64,000 nucleotides of DNA from assembly GCA_024803745.1 (NCBI GenBank), contig JANJXV010000017.1, positions 951,001 through 1,015,000 on the forward strand, given 5' to 3'. This stretch comes from Megascapheus bottae. Lineage: Eukaryota > Chordata > Mammalia > Rodentia > Geomyidae. Position numbers and translations under genes: made by a program. Position 1 is the first letter of the stretch; each line of letters opens with the position of its first letter. Below the pieces are notes generated by a model. That model made no database searches and was not told the DNA's origin. It saw only the letters and a program-made list of their open reading frames with translations. This document shows, piece after piece, positions 1 to 10,858 of the stretch.

Positions 1-190
1 TCATGGTTCAAAGCCAGCCTGGACACTAAAGTCCACAAGACTCCTATCTCCAATTAACCACTAGAAAACTGGAAGTGGCACTGTGGCTCAAGAAGAAGGG
101 TGGTAGCCTTGAGCTGAAGAGCTCAGGAACAGCATCCAGAGACAAAGTCCAAGCCCCACCAAGGACCAAAATAAGTAAATAAATAAAATA
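1..190 (+). mobile_element. B1-Geo dimeric SINE, cut by the window edge
   Basis: The element starts inside the B1-like head (ggttcaaagccagcc) and continues through ccaattaaccac into the right unit (ctgtggctcaag, gccttgagctgaagagctc). It ends in an aaataaat-type tail. Confidence 0.85.
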
Positions 191-199
191 GTTCTACAA

Positions 200-989
200 A
201 ATAAGGGGGAAAATAAGAATGGCCTATAGACACATCAAGAAATGCTTGACATCTCTGACCATAAAAGAAATGCAAATCAAAACAACTTTGAGATTCCACC
301 TCAGTTAGAATAGCCATTATCAAGAAATCTAATAACAACAGATGTTGGCAGGGATGTGGCCAGGAGGGATCACTACTACACTGTTGGTGGGTACACTCAT
401 TCAACAACTCTGGAAAGCAGTATGGCAATTCCTCAAAAGACTAAACCTAGCACTCCCAGATGACCCAGAAATCCCACTCTTTGCCATTTACCCAATCGTC
501 CAGAAACAAGGACATACTAAAGCACAATGATGTTCTTGCAGCACTATTTACCATAGTGAAGATATGGAACCACCCAGATGATCTTCAGTAAATGAATGGA
601 TCAAGAATATGTGGTATTTATACACAACGAATTCTATGCAGCATCAGAAAGAATGAGATCCCCCCATTTATAAGGAAATGGAAAGACTTGAAAAAAATCA
701 TATTAAATGAAGTAAGTCAGACTCCAAGGGAGTTTCCCTCATTTGTAATAATTAGTATACACCTAGGACTCAAAACCTAGTACATAAGGTCATATAGGAT
801 GAGACTAAATGAAAGGAACTCTAGGATATGGAAACAAGAGCTTTATCTTGAGTGATTGTTGTTCTTAACGTACTATGTTATTTCTCTTCTCTTTTTTTGC
901 CCTTATGCTTAATCTCATGTTGTTACTGTATCTTACTTTGTTACCTGGTATATTATGTATATCTATCTATCTGTCTATCTATCTATCTA

Positions 990-1037
<48 letters not shown>

Positions 1038-1206
1038 CATGTTTATTTGTTTATTTGAAATAGGATAGGGAAGGGGGGAATACATGATTGGGGGGGGGAG
1101 GTAAATGGATAGAAAAACATGAGAAGGGGTGTCCATGTGTGAGAAGTAAAGCACTTCCAACCTGATGAATGTAACTGTAACCCCTCTATACATTATCCCA
1201 AAAATA
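200..1206 (+). mobile_element. L1 3' end: ORF2 C-terminus and 3' UTR
   Basis: Broken frames encode the conserved end of L1 ORF2: QLWKAVWQFLK and IPLFAIYP at 342-530, then a match to the WIKKMWHIYT...FVGTWM block at 592-780. The 3' UTR follows, with tctaggatatggaaacaag, a pyrimidine-rich stretch and a terminal gtaacccctctatacattat plus A-rich tail. Stops and frameshifts make it inactive. A tetranucleotide repeat has expanded inside the 3' UTR. Confidence 0.85.
957..1037. repeat. Microsatellite (TATC)n/(TGTC)n
   Basis: Mixed TATC and TGTC units run for about 80 bp inside the L1 3' UTR. Confidence 0.95.
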
Positions 1207-1310
1207 AAAAGAGGGAGTTTGGAAGTATGGCTCACTGGTACAGTGCCTGCTTATCAAAGAAAATGTCCTCAGTTCAAATCCCAGTACATAGCCCTGCAAT
1301 TCTCACACTT
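1207..1310 (+). mobile_element. ID-like SINE fragment
   Basis: A tRNA-like A box (tggctcactggtacagtgc) and B box (gttcaaatccc) lie about 40 bases apart, directly after the L1 tail. Confidence 0.55.
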
Positions 1311-1654
1311 ATATAAAATTTCTGGATTGCTCTGGAGAAATAAATGAGATACTAATCACAGATGAAGCAGAGACTTAACTCTGAACAGCTTTGTACTAAA
1401 GGTGCTAAGTCTGGCCAACCATTCCTAGGACCTAATTGGTTAGTTCTGCAATTGAGGACAGTGTGGCTTATAAAAATGATGGTGGCTTAGCAGCCACACA
1501 GGACCTGTGAGCCAATAAAAAGGCAAGGAACTGTTCATGAAGGCCTACCCAACTCCCCTGTGCCAGGGAGGAAATTTTGAGATATGGTTGATGAGATGTA
1601 AAACTGAAATTGATGAAGAATTCCCTTGAGGGAAATAACACTTTGTCTTCAGTT
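1311..1654. other. Non-coding stretch without an assigned feature
   Basis: I see no repeat or coding signal here. The 85-codon reverse frame overlapping 1468-1725 has no recognisable motif and runs into L1 sequence. Confidence 0.5.
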
Positions 1655-1990
1655 CTTTTTTTAGGTAATAATTTTATTGTTATTATTAAGGTGTCTTTCA
1701 GAGGGGCTATAGTTTCATATGTCAAGTAATGAGTACATTTCTTTTATAGATAATGTCATCCCTTCCTTTACTTTCCCCCAGTCTCCCCCCTCCCATCCCT
1801 GTCCACAAGTCACATAGGACATTTTCCACATAGTATCTACTGACTAGCATGATTGTATTTGTTACCCTTCCTTTCTTGCTTTCTGAACTTCCCCTTTAGC
1901 CTCAACCTAAAGAGAAAAAAAAAAGCAGAATCAAACACCACCACCGCCACCAACAGTAATACAAAAAAAAACCAAAAATGTGTACACTTC
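1655..1990 (-). mobile_element. L1 3' UTR fragment
   Basis: On the minus strand it has the same terminal layout as the other L1 ends here: A tail, poly-C tract (ccccccctcccat on +), then the atgtcatccc region. The + strand carries gaggggctatagtttcatatgtcaag. Confidence 0.6.
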
Positions 1991-2304
1991 TTCAGTTCTG
2001 GTGTTTGTTTACACTTGTAAAGAATTTAACTGGCCTGTCTTCACTCCAGGAGCAGTGTTTTATCTGCTCAGTGAATTGGAGGGAAAAAAAATGAACTGAA
2101 TTTTCTGGCTTTTCTTTACTTTCTACAAGCTAGCAATCTCAGGAAAGTTGCCCACACAGCTATAATTGTGTGGATTTTACTGCTTCTTTCTGGTGTTCAG
2201 AAATAGACTCTTGGTTTATAGACAAAGCTTTATCTTCCAACTTAGACTTTACTAGTAATAGGAAGCCTATTTTGATTATGCATGTTCTTTGGTTTGGAGA
2301 GACT

Positions 2305-2395
2305 TGAGAATGGTGGTACATGCCTGTAATCCCAGCATTTGAAATGCATTAATTTGATATACAGCCCAGGTTGGGCTGTACAGCCCTGTCTCAGA
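2305..2395 (+). mobile_element. Old B1-type SINE
   Basis: The 7SL-derived head is present (tggtacatgcctgtaatcccagcatt), followed by a diverged body ending cctgtctcag. Confidence 0.65.
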
Positions 2396-3254
2396 CAGTA
2401 CACTTACGTCACTGTACTACCTTTGCTGTTCATTGTGCTCTCATAGTACTTTGCAGTATATTTATGAAATTGGGGTTTTCTAATCCAGACCCACCTCATT
2501 TTAGGTTTGGACATTGACCCCTCTGTGCCAAATAAAAAGATATGGTGAAGGTCAGAGAAAGGAAATTTATTAAATGGCACTTCAGTACATCTTCAAAGGT
2601 TCAGACATTTGCTTTAGGTTACATTGGGAGAAGAGCAGGGAGGATGTGTAAAACAAGGTGTACATATTTAGGAAAGTCCCAGGTCATAAGTATGGCCTAG
2701 TCAGCCATTATCTCAGTATCTCTAAAACACCTGGTCACTTGTCTGTTGCTTTTGGAGTTCCATTTGGGGAAGTTTTATCTTTTGCTGCAAAATGATAAGA
2801 AGGTATTATCTGTCTGAAGGAGGCAGTTTGCCTTTTGTTATATGATACTTACTGATCAATCTCATTTTCTCCTGGAGCTGAAGGTGGTTAGAAAATGACT
2901 GCAGTAGAGAATGGCCTACATCAAAGGGTTTAGGTAGAAAGGGTTGGGGATCTGAGAACCAGCTTTTATTCCGCTTTTAGCTAATTCACAGGTGCAGCAA
3001 AAGCATCACTTAAATTACCACTTACACTCACATACCTGGTGCTATTTGCATGGTAAAGACTACGACCTGCGTCATCTTTGTGACTCAGCTCATATACTAG
3101 TTTCCTTGCTGGTGCTGTTTACAAGGTAAAGACTATACTCTTAGTGGATGAAGCAAATATGGAGCAAAGATACCTAGAAAAGCAGTCAGGAACCCAGGCT
3201 GGCAAGCTCAAATCATAAGAAAAGGCAGAGAAATGATCAAAAGAGAGTAGAGGG
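2396..3254. other. Non-coding stretch without an assigned feature
   Basis: About 860 bp of unremarkable AT-rich sequence. There is no ORF above 60 codons and no repeat signature I can name. Confidence 0.5.
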
Positions 3255-3479
3255 AGCTGGGTTCAGGTGGCTCACACCTGTAACCCTAGCTGCTCAGGAG
3301 GCTGAGATCTGAGGATTTCAGCTCAAAGTCAGCCCAGGCAGAAAAATCCCCATGAGACTTGTATTTCCAATTAACCACTCAAACACTGGAAGTGCCACTG
3401 TTGTTCAAGTGGTAGAGCACTAGCCTTGAGCACGAAGAGGCTCAGGGACAGCATCCAGGTGGTGAATTCAAGTTCCCCA

Positions 3480-3482
<3 letters not shown>
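3255..3482 (+). mobile_element. B1-Geo dimeric SINE
   Basis: The full-length head (cacacctgtaaccctagctg), the ccaattaaccac linker and the right unit ending gaattcaagttccccagc are all visible. Its tail has become the adjoining (GA)n array. Confidence 0.9.

Positions 3483-3556
<74 letters not shown>
3483..3556. repeat. Microsatellite (GA)n on a SINE tail
   Basis: About 36 uninterrupted GA units start at the 3' end of the B1-Geo SINE. Confidence 0.97.
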
Positions 3557-3557
<1 letters not shown>

Positions 3558-6030
3558 CGCAAATACTAGAAGGGAGTGTGGCCCTATCTAAGCATTTAGA
3601 AGTACCAATTAAGTCTAGAATCTTAGAAAGGCTCTCTTTCTGTACAAGTTTCAGGAAGTCAAGGGATCCACTCACTGACGCATAATCATCCCAACATTTC
3701 CTAGGCAGAATGTGACTGCTCTTAAAATGGAAATGTACTGAATTTTTTTCTGGTGACCCAGAAATTAAATTCATTAAGCACACTCTTTTGGAGTTTTTGC
3801 CTATAAAGTGCACCTATAGTTTTAAGAAATGTGTATCTTTGGATAAGCAATGCATAGTAAGTCCTTTAATAATTGCATAGATTAATTTAGGGTTTTTAAT
3901 TGAATTTTAATAGGTTGTTTTGGTAGGTGTGGTCAGTTAATCTTAGAAGAAACACAGAAGTAAATGTAGGCTTTTAATCCCATTGCTGAGGGATGTCTTT
4001 TGTCCTCTTCACTTTACCTCCCCCCCCCACTCATTTTTAGGTTGATTATCAAGAAGATTGCCCTTTGAGGAAAAGGAGATCCTTGAGTCAGAGAGGTTTT
4101 CTGGTGTCTGAATCAAAGCCAGGATAATTTAAATTTAAACAGCTCCTCACCACCCTCCTGAAGTTGTACTTAGATTCCTTGGAGTTTTCTTTGCTGAGAA
4201 ACACAGGAATCCATTCATTGCACTCGCTAGAAGTGACCTTGTACAAAGTGAGGTGGTTGCCTTTAGCAACAGAATTTCTTTTGTGGGGATTATTGTGAAT
4301 CTCAACTGGGTATGGTTCAATCCAAACAAAAATTTTCTGCATGTTAATCTCCTACCGGAAGATGTATATAGTTCCATTTTTTTCAGTCAAAGGAAAAGGG
4401 CTTGTCATAGTGGCCAAGCAGGGAGCTAGGAAATCTAATGACTAAAAGCATACTTAGATATTGATAAGGAATAACATTCTATATGGCTACAAGGGAATGC
4501 TTTGTGACGTATAATAGGGTCTTGCATACCCATAGCTTTTACAAGTTGAAGAAAATAACTGCATGAGTCTGACATCCAAAGCCAAAATCTTCCCCATTCT
4601 CATATATAGAAGTGAATGGCTTCTATAACTTCAGTATCCTGAAGTTAATACACATATCCAGTTTTCCAGGAGGAACCAACCTCTTGTCTTCAGTCCCCAA
4701 GAAAAAATTGAGGTCTTTGGACCTTGTCACTTTTTTTTGCTTTCACTTTGATTAGACTTAATGAACCTGTTCTGTTTAAATCTCCTCTCTGTCTACCCTT
4801 GAATTTTCTTCTCTTAGGAACTGGATTTCTGAATGAGTAGCCCAAATCTGGTGACATATTTTGGTACGTCAAGCCAGCAGACTTGATGAGATCTACACTC
4901 AGGAGCAGGTGATTTCATTTTTCTTTGATTCTGACATCAAGAGGGGTACACACTGCCTATTTTTACATTTCTGCAACCCATTTCCAAAGGTGGAAATGTA
5001 ATTCTCTTCTGTGTTTGAGAAGACAGAATAACTGTATTTTTTTACCTGCAACTACAGAGTTAAAATATGAAGATTTTGTGCTTTCTCTTCCTTCTGTCTC
5101 ATTGCTTGTGCTAAGGTAGTTTTGCTATTCAAGGTCATTTGGAAATTTTATTATATTAGCAAGCTCTAGTTGGAATGTAATAACTTATAACTTATGCCAA
5201 AGAAAAAATACCTAAAAGACCCTGTAAAATACTCAAATGACAATAAAGTTTGAATAGTATCTGCAACTATGTTCAGATGAAAAAGATACACAAAGGAACC
5301 AGTAAGTAGAAGATGCAAAGATTAGATTAGATTGGAAGGAAAGTTTGGGATAAGGAAAGATTTTGTTTTTTCCCTCAAAGCAATGATTGTTCCAAAATGG
5401 AGAGAGGCAAAAAAGGATAAAAACAAAAGGGTATATGCATATTGCAGAAATATTGTTGGAGGATTTGTAATAATATAGAATTGATAAAAATGCTATCATG
5501 ATAAGTTCATATGATCCAAAATTCTTAAACTCCAATAAAGCTGAGATACAAAAAATATGTCCTGGATCTTCTCTTTCATATAATTTCCTCTCCCCTATGG
5601 GAGTGTATTCTCTCTTCTCTTAATAAACTGTACTATTCTGAATACATTTTGTTACTGCTTTTACTACATTTGTCTTCCTTGAAGTTTAGTTTGAAATCTT
5701 CTCTTACAGGAATTTGATAAGTGAGGACCCCAACTGAAACTCTGGGTTAAAGGTTAAGTTTTATTCTGTCTCCTTCTCTCTTAAGTAGTAATTTTCTTTC
5801 TTTTCTTCTGCTTTTCTGTCTACTCAGATAACACAATCTGAATATCCTGAATGATATCTTTCTTGAGAGATTATTCTCTTTCAGACTTGTTTTGGGGATT
5901 CGAGTGGGTGAGGTCTAAGCACACTAAATAAAAGTGAGATAGCACTATTTTGATTGCTGCTGGCATTACTCTAAAGTAAAGATCAAAGGGCTGAGTGTCT
6001 ATTTTCAGATTACTGTTAAAAGAATTTCAC
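3557..6030. other. Non-coding stretch without an assigned feature
   Basis: About 2.5 kb of AT-rich sequence with a C9 run near 4020. The reverse frames at 4088-4377 and 5233-5535 show no family motif or exon-like borders, so I do not call genes. Confidence 0.5.
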
Positions 6031-6110
6031 CTCCTTTCCTTTCCTTTCCTTCCACCCTCCTTCCCTTCCTCCTTCCCTCCTTCCCTTCACATCCTCCCTT
6101 CCTTCTCTTT
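6031..6110. repeat. Pyrimidine-rich low-complexity tract
   Basis: Interrupted cctttcctttcc and ccttccctcc units form a C/T-only strand for most of 80 bp. Confidence 0.85.
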
Positions 6111-7095
6111 TTTACTCTTGTCTTGTTTTTTATATCACTAGTTGATTTGATCCATATATATTTGGCAGTTATAATTGGACTAAGTACATTTCTATTAAAT
6201 TTTACGTGGTATATCTGGCAATGTTAACTTCATAATCTGTTTTGTGTTTCATCTTGCATTTTGATATAATCTTCAACTTCTCAATTTCTGACATTTGCTA
6301 TAAGAATACTTATACTTTTAATGTATGTAGTTTTCATTATCAACAACAAGATTTGAGGGGGATGTCGCCTTTATGCGTCTTCTACTGTGAATCCATTTTC
6401 AGTCTTTTCTCTTTTATTTCTTTAAGGCAGTTCCTAAATGTGCTCTGTGTTGACTTTTGAAAAGGCTGTAAAGTTAAAGGTATGTAATTATGCATACAAT
6501 GAAAGTAGTTTTGACAACTTTTGATGGCATTTAATTCAGGTTAAAATCCTCTCATTCAAAATAAGAAGTATAATGTAATTATGTAAATGTGGTGGTAAGG
6601 CAACTGTTTTTCATCCTAGGGATTAATACATACAAAAGCTGAGCTGTTTTCAAACTCAGAACTTGAATAAAGGTTAAGCAAGAGGAAGAATTACTTTGAA
6701 AATATTACTTTGAAATTGTGTTGCCCAGTACCAAAGCCACTAACCACATGAATATGCTAAAATTGAAATAAATAAACTTAAAATCCAGTATCTCAGACAC
6801 ATTAATCAAAGCCTCATGTGGCAGGTGGTGTGTCATGGAAGAGTGGAAAGGAACACTGTTATCATTGCAGAAAGTTCCACTGGACAAGGAGGCCAGCCCT
6901 AGAAAGCTCCAGTAGAATGAAGGTATCTGTAGTTTTCTCTTATTAATTAGAACTTTATTCTTAAGAATTCTGCAGATTCTCAGAATAAAGAGCCAAGAGA
7001 TGAAGAAATTGGGATTAGGTTGTTGGTTGTTAACCTCTACATCTCTCAAAGATACAGTAGAGCTAAGCTTGTCACTGTAACCAGCTACTATTAAA

Positions 7096-7100
<5 letters not shown>
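6111..7100. other. Non-coding stretch without an assigned feature
   Basis: AT-rich. The 146-codon reverse frame (6705-7145) owes its N-terminus to the (GT)n repeat and shows no family motif. Confidence 0.5.

Positions 7101-7132
<32 letters not shown>
7101..7132. repeat. Microsatellite (GT)n
   Basis: About 15 GT units, followed by the alternating purine-pyrimidine stretch gcatgtgtacgcacac. Confidence 0.95.
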
Positions 7133-7133
<1 letters not shown>

Positions 7134-7867
7134 ATGTGTACGCACACAAAGTTTGACAAGCTTATGTCACAATCTGTCTACACAACTGAATCCCCTAAGC
7201 AAATTTTTGAAAAATACTAAGCTAAATTTTACCCTTGGGTGTTTTTGTTTATTTGATTAGTAGGGAAATCAGATTTTTAACATTCTCTAGTGATCAAACA
7301 CATAGCCATAGGAGATTATTTAGTATATGTACTCTCAAACATGAGTAAGCCTTACGATCAGGTCTGGCTTAAACAAAGATGGTCAAACTCCTCAACTAAA
7401 GTTTCTGATTAGCAGGAAGGCTTTGGATGAGGTACTAGAATTTACATTTATAACAAGCTCCCAGATACCATTGTTGACCACATCTTCAGCATTAATGATA
7501 GCAATGTTTCTCAAACTTTGGTATATATTGTAGTTTCCCGGAGAGGTTTAAAATCACTGATGCTTAAATCCCACCTCCAGAGGCTCTATTTAATTTAGCT
7601 GAATTTCAGTCTGGTACAGAATAATTTTTAAAGTTCCCCAGTAAATTTTGAGCACCATTTGATGTAGATAAAACAAAGCAAATTTTTAAATCCTGGAGAC
7701 CAGAAGCATAGGAATCATATTGGTGTTTGTTAGAAATGTAGATTCTCAGGCCCAACTCAAGGCCTGCTGAGTCTAAATCTGTATTATTGTAACAGTCTAC
7801 AAGTGGTTTCATGTGCATGAAAAGTGAGATCTATTGTACCAGGAGCTTTTAAAATGTTGATTTCATT
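7133..7867. other. Non-coding stretch without an assigned feature
   Basis: Part of 7500-7800 (gttctcaaactttggt, gattctcaggccc) resembles an old dispersed repeat of MER type, but I cannot name it. Confidence 0.4.
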
Positions 7868-8103
7868 GGGTGTTAGCGGTGAATGCCTTTAATACTAGTT
7901 ATTCAGGAGGCAGAGCAGAGATCTGAGAATCACAGTTTGAGACCAGAGTGGACAGATAAATACAAGAGACTCTTACTTTCATTACTTCCAATTAACCACA
8001 ACAAAACTGGAAATGGAGTGATGTCTCAAGTGGTAGAATGCTAGCTTTGAATGGAAATGTTAAGGGACAGTGACCCAAACCCTCAGTTTATTCCCCTGTA
8101 CCA

Positions 8104-8104
<1 letters not shown>
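7868..8104 (+). mobile_element. B1-Geo dimeric SINE, diverged
   Basis: The head reads gaatgcctttaatactagttattcagg, the linker ccaattaaccac and the right unit ctcaagtggtagaatgctagc. A (CA)n array replaces its tail. Confidence 0.8.

Positions 8105-8105
<1 letters not shown>

Positions 8106-8159
<54 letters not shown>
8106..8159. repeat. Microsatellite (CA)n on a SINE tail
   Basis: About 26 CA units abut the 3' end of the B1-Geo element. Confidence 0.97.
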
Positions 8160-8160
<1 letters not shown>

Positions 8161-8445
8161 TTATTGATGTATGTCCTTACATGTTTGAAAAGAAACATTT
8201 AAAGTTACAATTTCTGATATTTTATAAAATAGAACAAACTTATCACACATTATTTATTGAGACTTCATTAGATTGTCATTTCATTAACATTAATAAAATT
8301 GGCATATGCTTATATTGTTGCAGAATATATTGACTGATAATTCTAGCAGTGAGAAACTGTGAAACTTTTTGATATTCAGGTAGAAGGCCAAAAATACACA
8401 TTTTTTTACATCTTTTTATAAAGTGATAATACTTTTAGAATTTTT

Positions 8446-8635
8446 TTCTGCCAGTCCTGGGCTTGAGCTCAGGGTCTGAGCACCGTCCTTGGACTTTCTC
8501 AAGGCTAGAGCTCTACCACTTGAGTCTCAGCACTACTTCCAGCTTTTTTCTAAGTATGTGGAACTGAGGAATCTAACCAGAGTCTTCATGCATGCTAGGC
8601 AAGCACTCTACCACTAGACCAAACTCCTGGCCTGT
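8446..8635 (-). mobile_element. IDL-Geo SINE
   Basis: On the + strand it runs tgccagtcctgggcttgagc, ctctaccacttgag, then gcatgctaggcaagcactc and aaactcctggcc, the reverse complement of right unit then ID-like left unit. Confidence 0.9.
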
Positions 8636-8664
8636 TATTTTAGATTTTTAAAGATTATTTTGTC

Positions 8665-8885
8665 AGTCGTCAGTGGCTCATGCTTAGCTATTCAGTAGGC
8701 TGAAATCTGAGGATCAAGGTTCAAAGCCAGCATGGGGAGGAAAGTCCATGGGACACTTATCTGGAATTAACCATCAGAAAACTGGAAGTGGTGCTGTGGC
8801 TGAAAGTGGTAAAGCACTAGCCTTGAGCTGAAGAGTTCAGGGAGAGTGCCCAGGACAAGAGTTCAAGCGCCCCCCCATCACCAAC
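8665..8885 (+). mobile_element. B1-Geo dimeric SINE
   Basis: Head with gaggatcaaggttcaaagcc, right unit gtgctgtggctgaaagtgg, end gagttcaagcgcc with a C-run tail. It is followed within about 10 bp by an opposite-strand copy. Confidence 0.88.
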
Positions 8886-8894
8886 AAAATATTT

Positions 8895-9123
8895 TGGGGC
8901 CAATGTGCCAGTCTTGGGGCTTGAACTCAGGGCTTGGACACTGTCCCTAAGCTTCTTATGCCCTCTACCCCTTAAGCCACAGCTCTACTTCCAACATTTT
9001 TGGTAGTTTATTGAAGATAAGAGTGTCATGGGCTTTTTTGCTTTAACTGGCTTTGAACCTCTCTGCATAGATCTCAGCCTCCTGAATATCTGGGATTACA
9101 GACATGAGTCACTGACACCTGGC
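8895..9123 (-). mobile_element. B1-Geo dimeric SINE
   Basis: The reverse-complement order is cttgaactcagggcttgg, ttgaagataagagtgtcatg, then gatctcagcctcctg and gggattacagacatgag. Confidence 0.88.
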
Positions 9124-9139
9124 CAATTTAGAAAACATT

Positions 9140-9342
9140 ATACTTTTTTTAAATGCCAGTCCTGGGGCTTTGACTCAGGACTTGGGCATTGACTTTGGGC
9201 TTCTTCAAGCTAGCACTCTAACACTTGAGCCACAGCACCACTTCTGGCTTTTTCTATGTGTGTGGTAACCAAGGAATCAAATCCCAGCCCTTGTGAATGC
9301 TAAGCAAGTACTCTGCCACTAGGTCACGCTCCCAGCCTAAGA
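9140..9342 (-). mobile_element. IDL-Geo SINE
   Basis: The T-rich tail at 9140 leads into tgccagtcctggggctttg, then cacttgagccacagcaccac and gtgaatgctaagcaagtac, ending tcccagcc. Confidence 0.88.
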
Positions 9343-9356
9343 AAATGCTGTACTTT

Positions 9357-9357
<1 letters not shown>

Positions 9358-9392
<35 letters not shown>
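9358..9392. repeat. Microsatellite (AT)n
   Basis: About 17 AT units directly 3' of the SINE cluster. Confidence 0.95.
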
Positions 9393-9394
<2 letters not shown>

Positions 9395-9439
9395 AGAGAG
9401 AGGTATAATTAAGATACATTATTTTTTAGAAAAATTAAA

Positions 9440-9720
9440 AATTATTATATTTTTATAGCTGCACCAAAGGGTTCCAATTTAATGTCAGTTTATGAATACA
9501 ATGCATTTTAATCAATGTCATCCTTTCCATCATTGTCCCTTATCTCTCTCAATCCCACCCATCCACACCATCAGTTTGTATAGTTCCATTATTATATATG
9601 TACATTATCTATTATGACTACATTTACCCACCCTTCCTTTCTCCCTTTGTCTGCCTCCTCCTTTTGACATTACTCTTCTCCCACAACATATGTTCTAGAT
9701 TCTTGGTATTAATTTTGTTA
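9440..9720 (-). mobile_element. Old L1 3' end (variant tail family)
   Basis: It carries the block tagctgcaccaaagggttcc, then cattttaatcaatgtcatcc. This block recurs at 19118, 29930 and 53000, so it is a dispersed repeat. L1 3' UTR is the likeliest identity. Confidence 0.5.
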
Positions 9721-9787
9721 AACTGTTAGTTGTTCAGAGGAATTACTCCATTGCAATCATCCTTCTTTGAGTATGCCACAGTTCAGA

Positions 9788-10073
<286 letters not shown>

Positions 10074-10077
10074 TTTG

Positions 10078-10273
10078 TGTGTTGTTCTTGGGCCTTGAAC
10101 TAAGGGGCTGGATATTACCCCTTGAGCCACAGCTTAACTCCTGGCTTTGGGGTTATTAATTGGAGATAAGAGTCTCATGGACTTTTCTGCCCAGGCTGAC
10201 TTTGAACAGTGATCCTTAGATCTCACCTCCTGTGTAGCTAGGATTACAAGTATGCACCACTGATGTCCCGCTA
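10078..10273 (-). mobile_element. B1-Geo dimeric SINE
   Basis: The reverse-complement markers are gggccttgaactaagg, cttgagccacagc, aattggagataagagtctc and tagctaggattacaag. Confidence 0.88.
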
Positions 10274-10574
10274 TATTTTAGATTCTTAAGTCAAGTGTTT
10301 TCCATTATACTCTTGAAAGATCCTGGGGGGCAGGAGAGTGCTGTGGGGAATAGAATATCTTAACCATAAAGGTTACTGCCTGGTAGTTTCCTAATGAGTT
10401 TTTTTGGATTGCATTGGAGAAAGCAGTATGTACCAAAGATAAGTACAATGTTGAAAGCTCCAACCTTGTGTTATGTTACAGTGATGCTTTTTAAACTCAA
10501 ATGTAGTGAGAATCACTTGGGGATACTATTAAGTGCAGGTGCAGATGCATTAGATAGATGGTGGTTCTAAGAGC

Positions 10575-10665
10575 ATATTTCTTTTATTTTTATTGCTATT
10601 TTTATTGTGAAGGTGATGTACAGGGGTTACAGTTACTTAAATGAGGTAATGACATTCTTTTCCTT
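10575..10665 (-). mobile_element. L1 3' end fragment
   Basis: tttattgtgaaggtgatgta then caggggttacagttactta matches the terminal bases of the other minus-strand L1 ends in the window. Confidence 0.65.
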
Positions 10666-10784
10666 GGAAAGTACTTTGTAAAACCTCAATTTAGTGACTC
10701 AGAAAACTCAACTGGTCTGATCTATATAGAAAGAACAAGAATTTTGTTAAAGAAGATAGTGATTTACTAATTTGAATTATTTGA

Positions 10785-10798
10785 AAGAGACAGAGAGA

Positions 10799-10858
<60 letters not shown>
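10785..10858. repeat. Microsatellite (GA)n
   Basis: About 30 GA units with one ggga interruption near the start. Confidence 0.97.

Noticed and set aside
957..1037. Regular tetranucleotide array considered as a CRISPR-like repeat
   Set aside because: It is a simple (TATC/TGTC)n microsatellite without spacers, in mammalian DNA.
3371..3813. ORFs with long Ser-Leu repeats
   Set aside because: They arise from the (GA)n microsatellite read on the minus strand.
7500..7800. Possible ancient MER-type repeat
   Set aside because: Phrases resemble such elements, but I cannot fix borders or family from sequence alone, so no separate feature is called.
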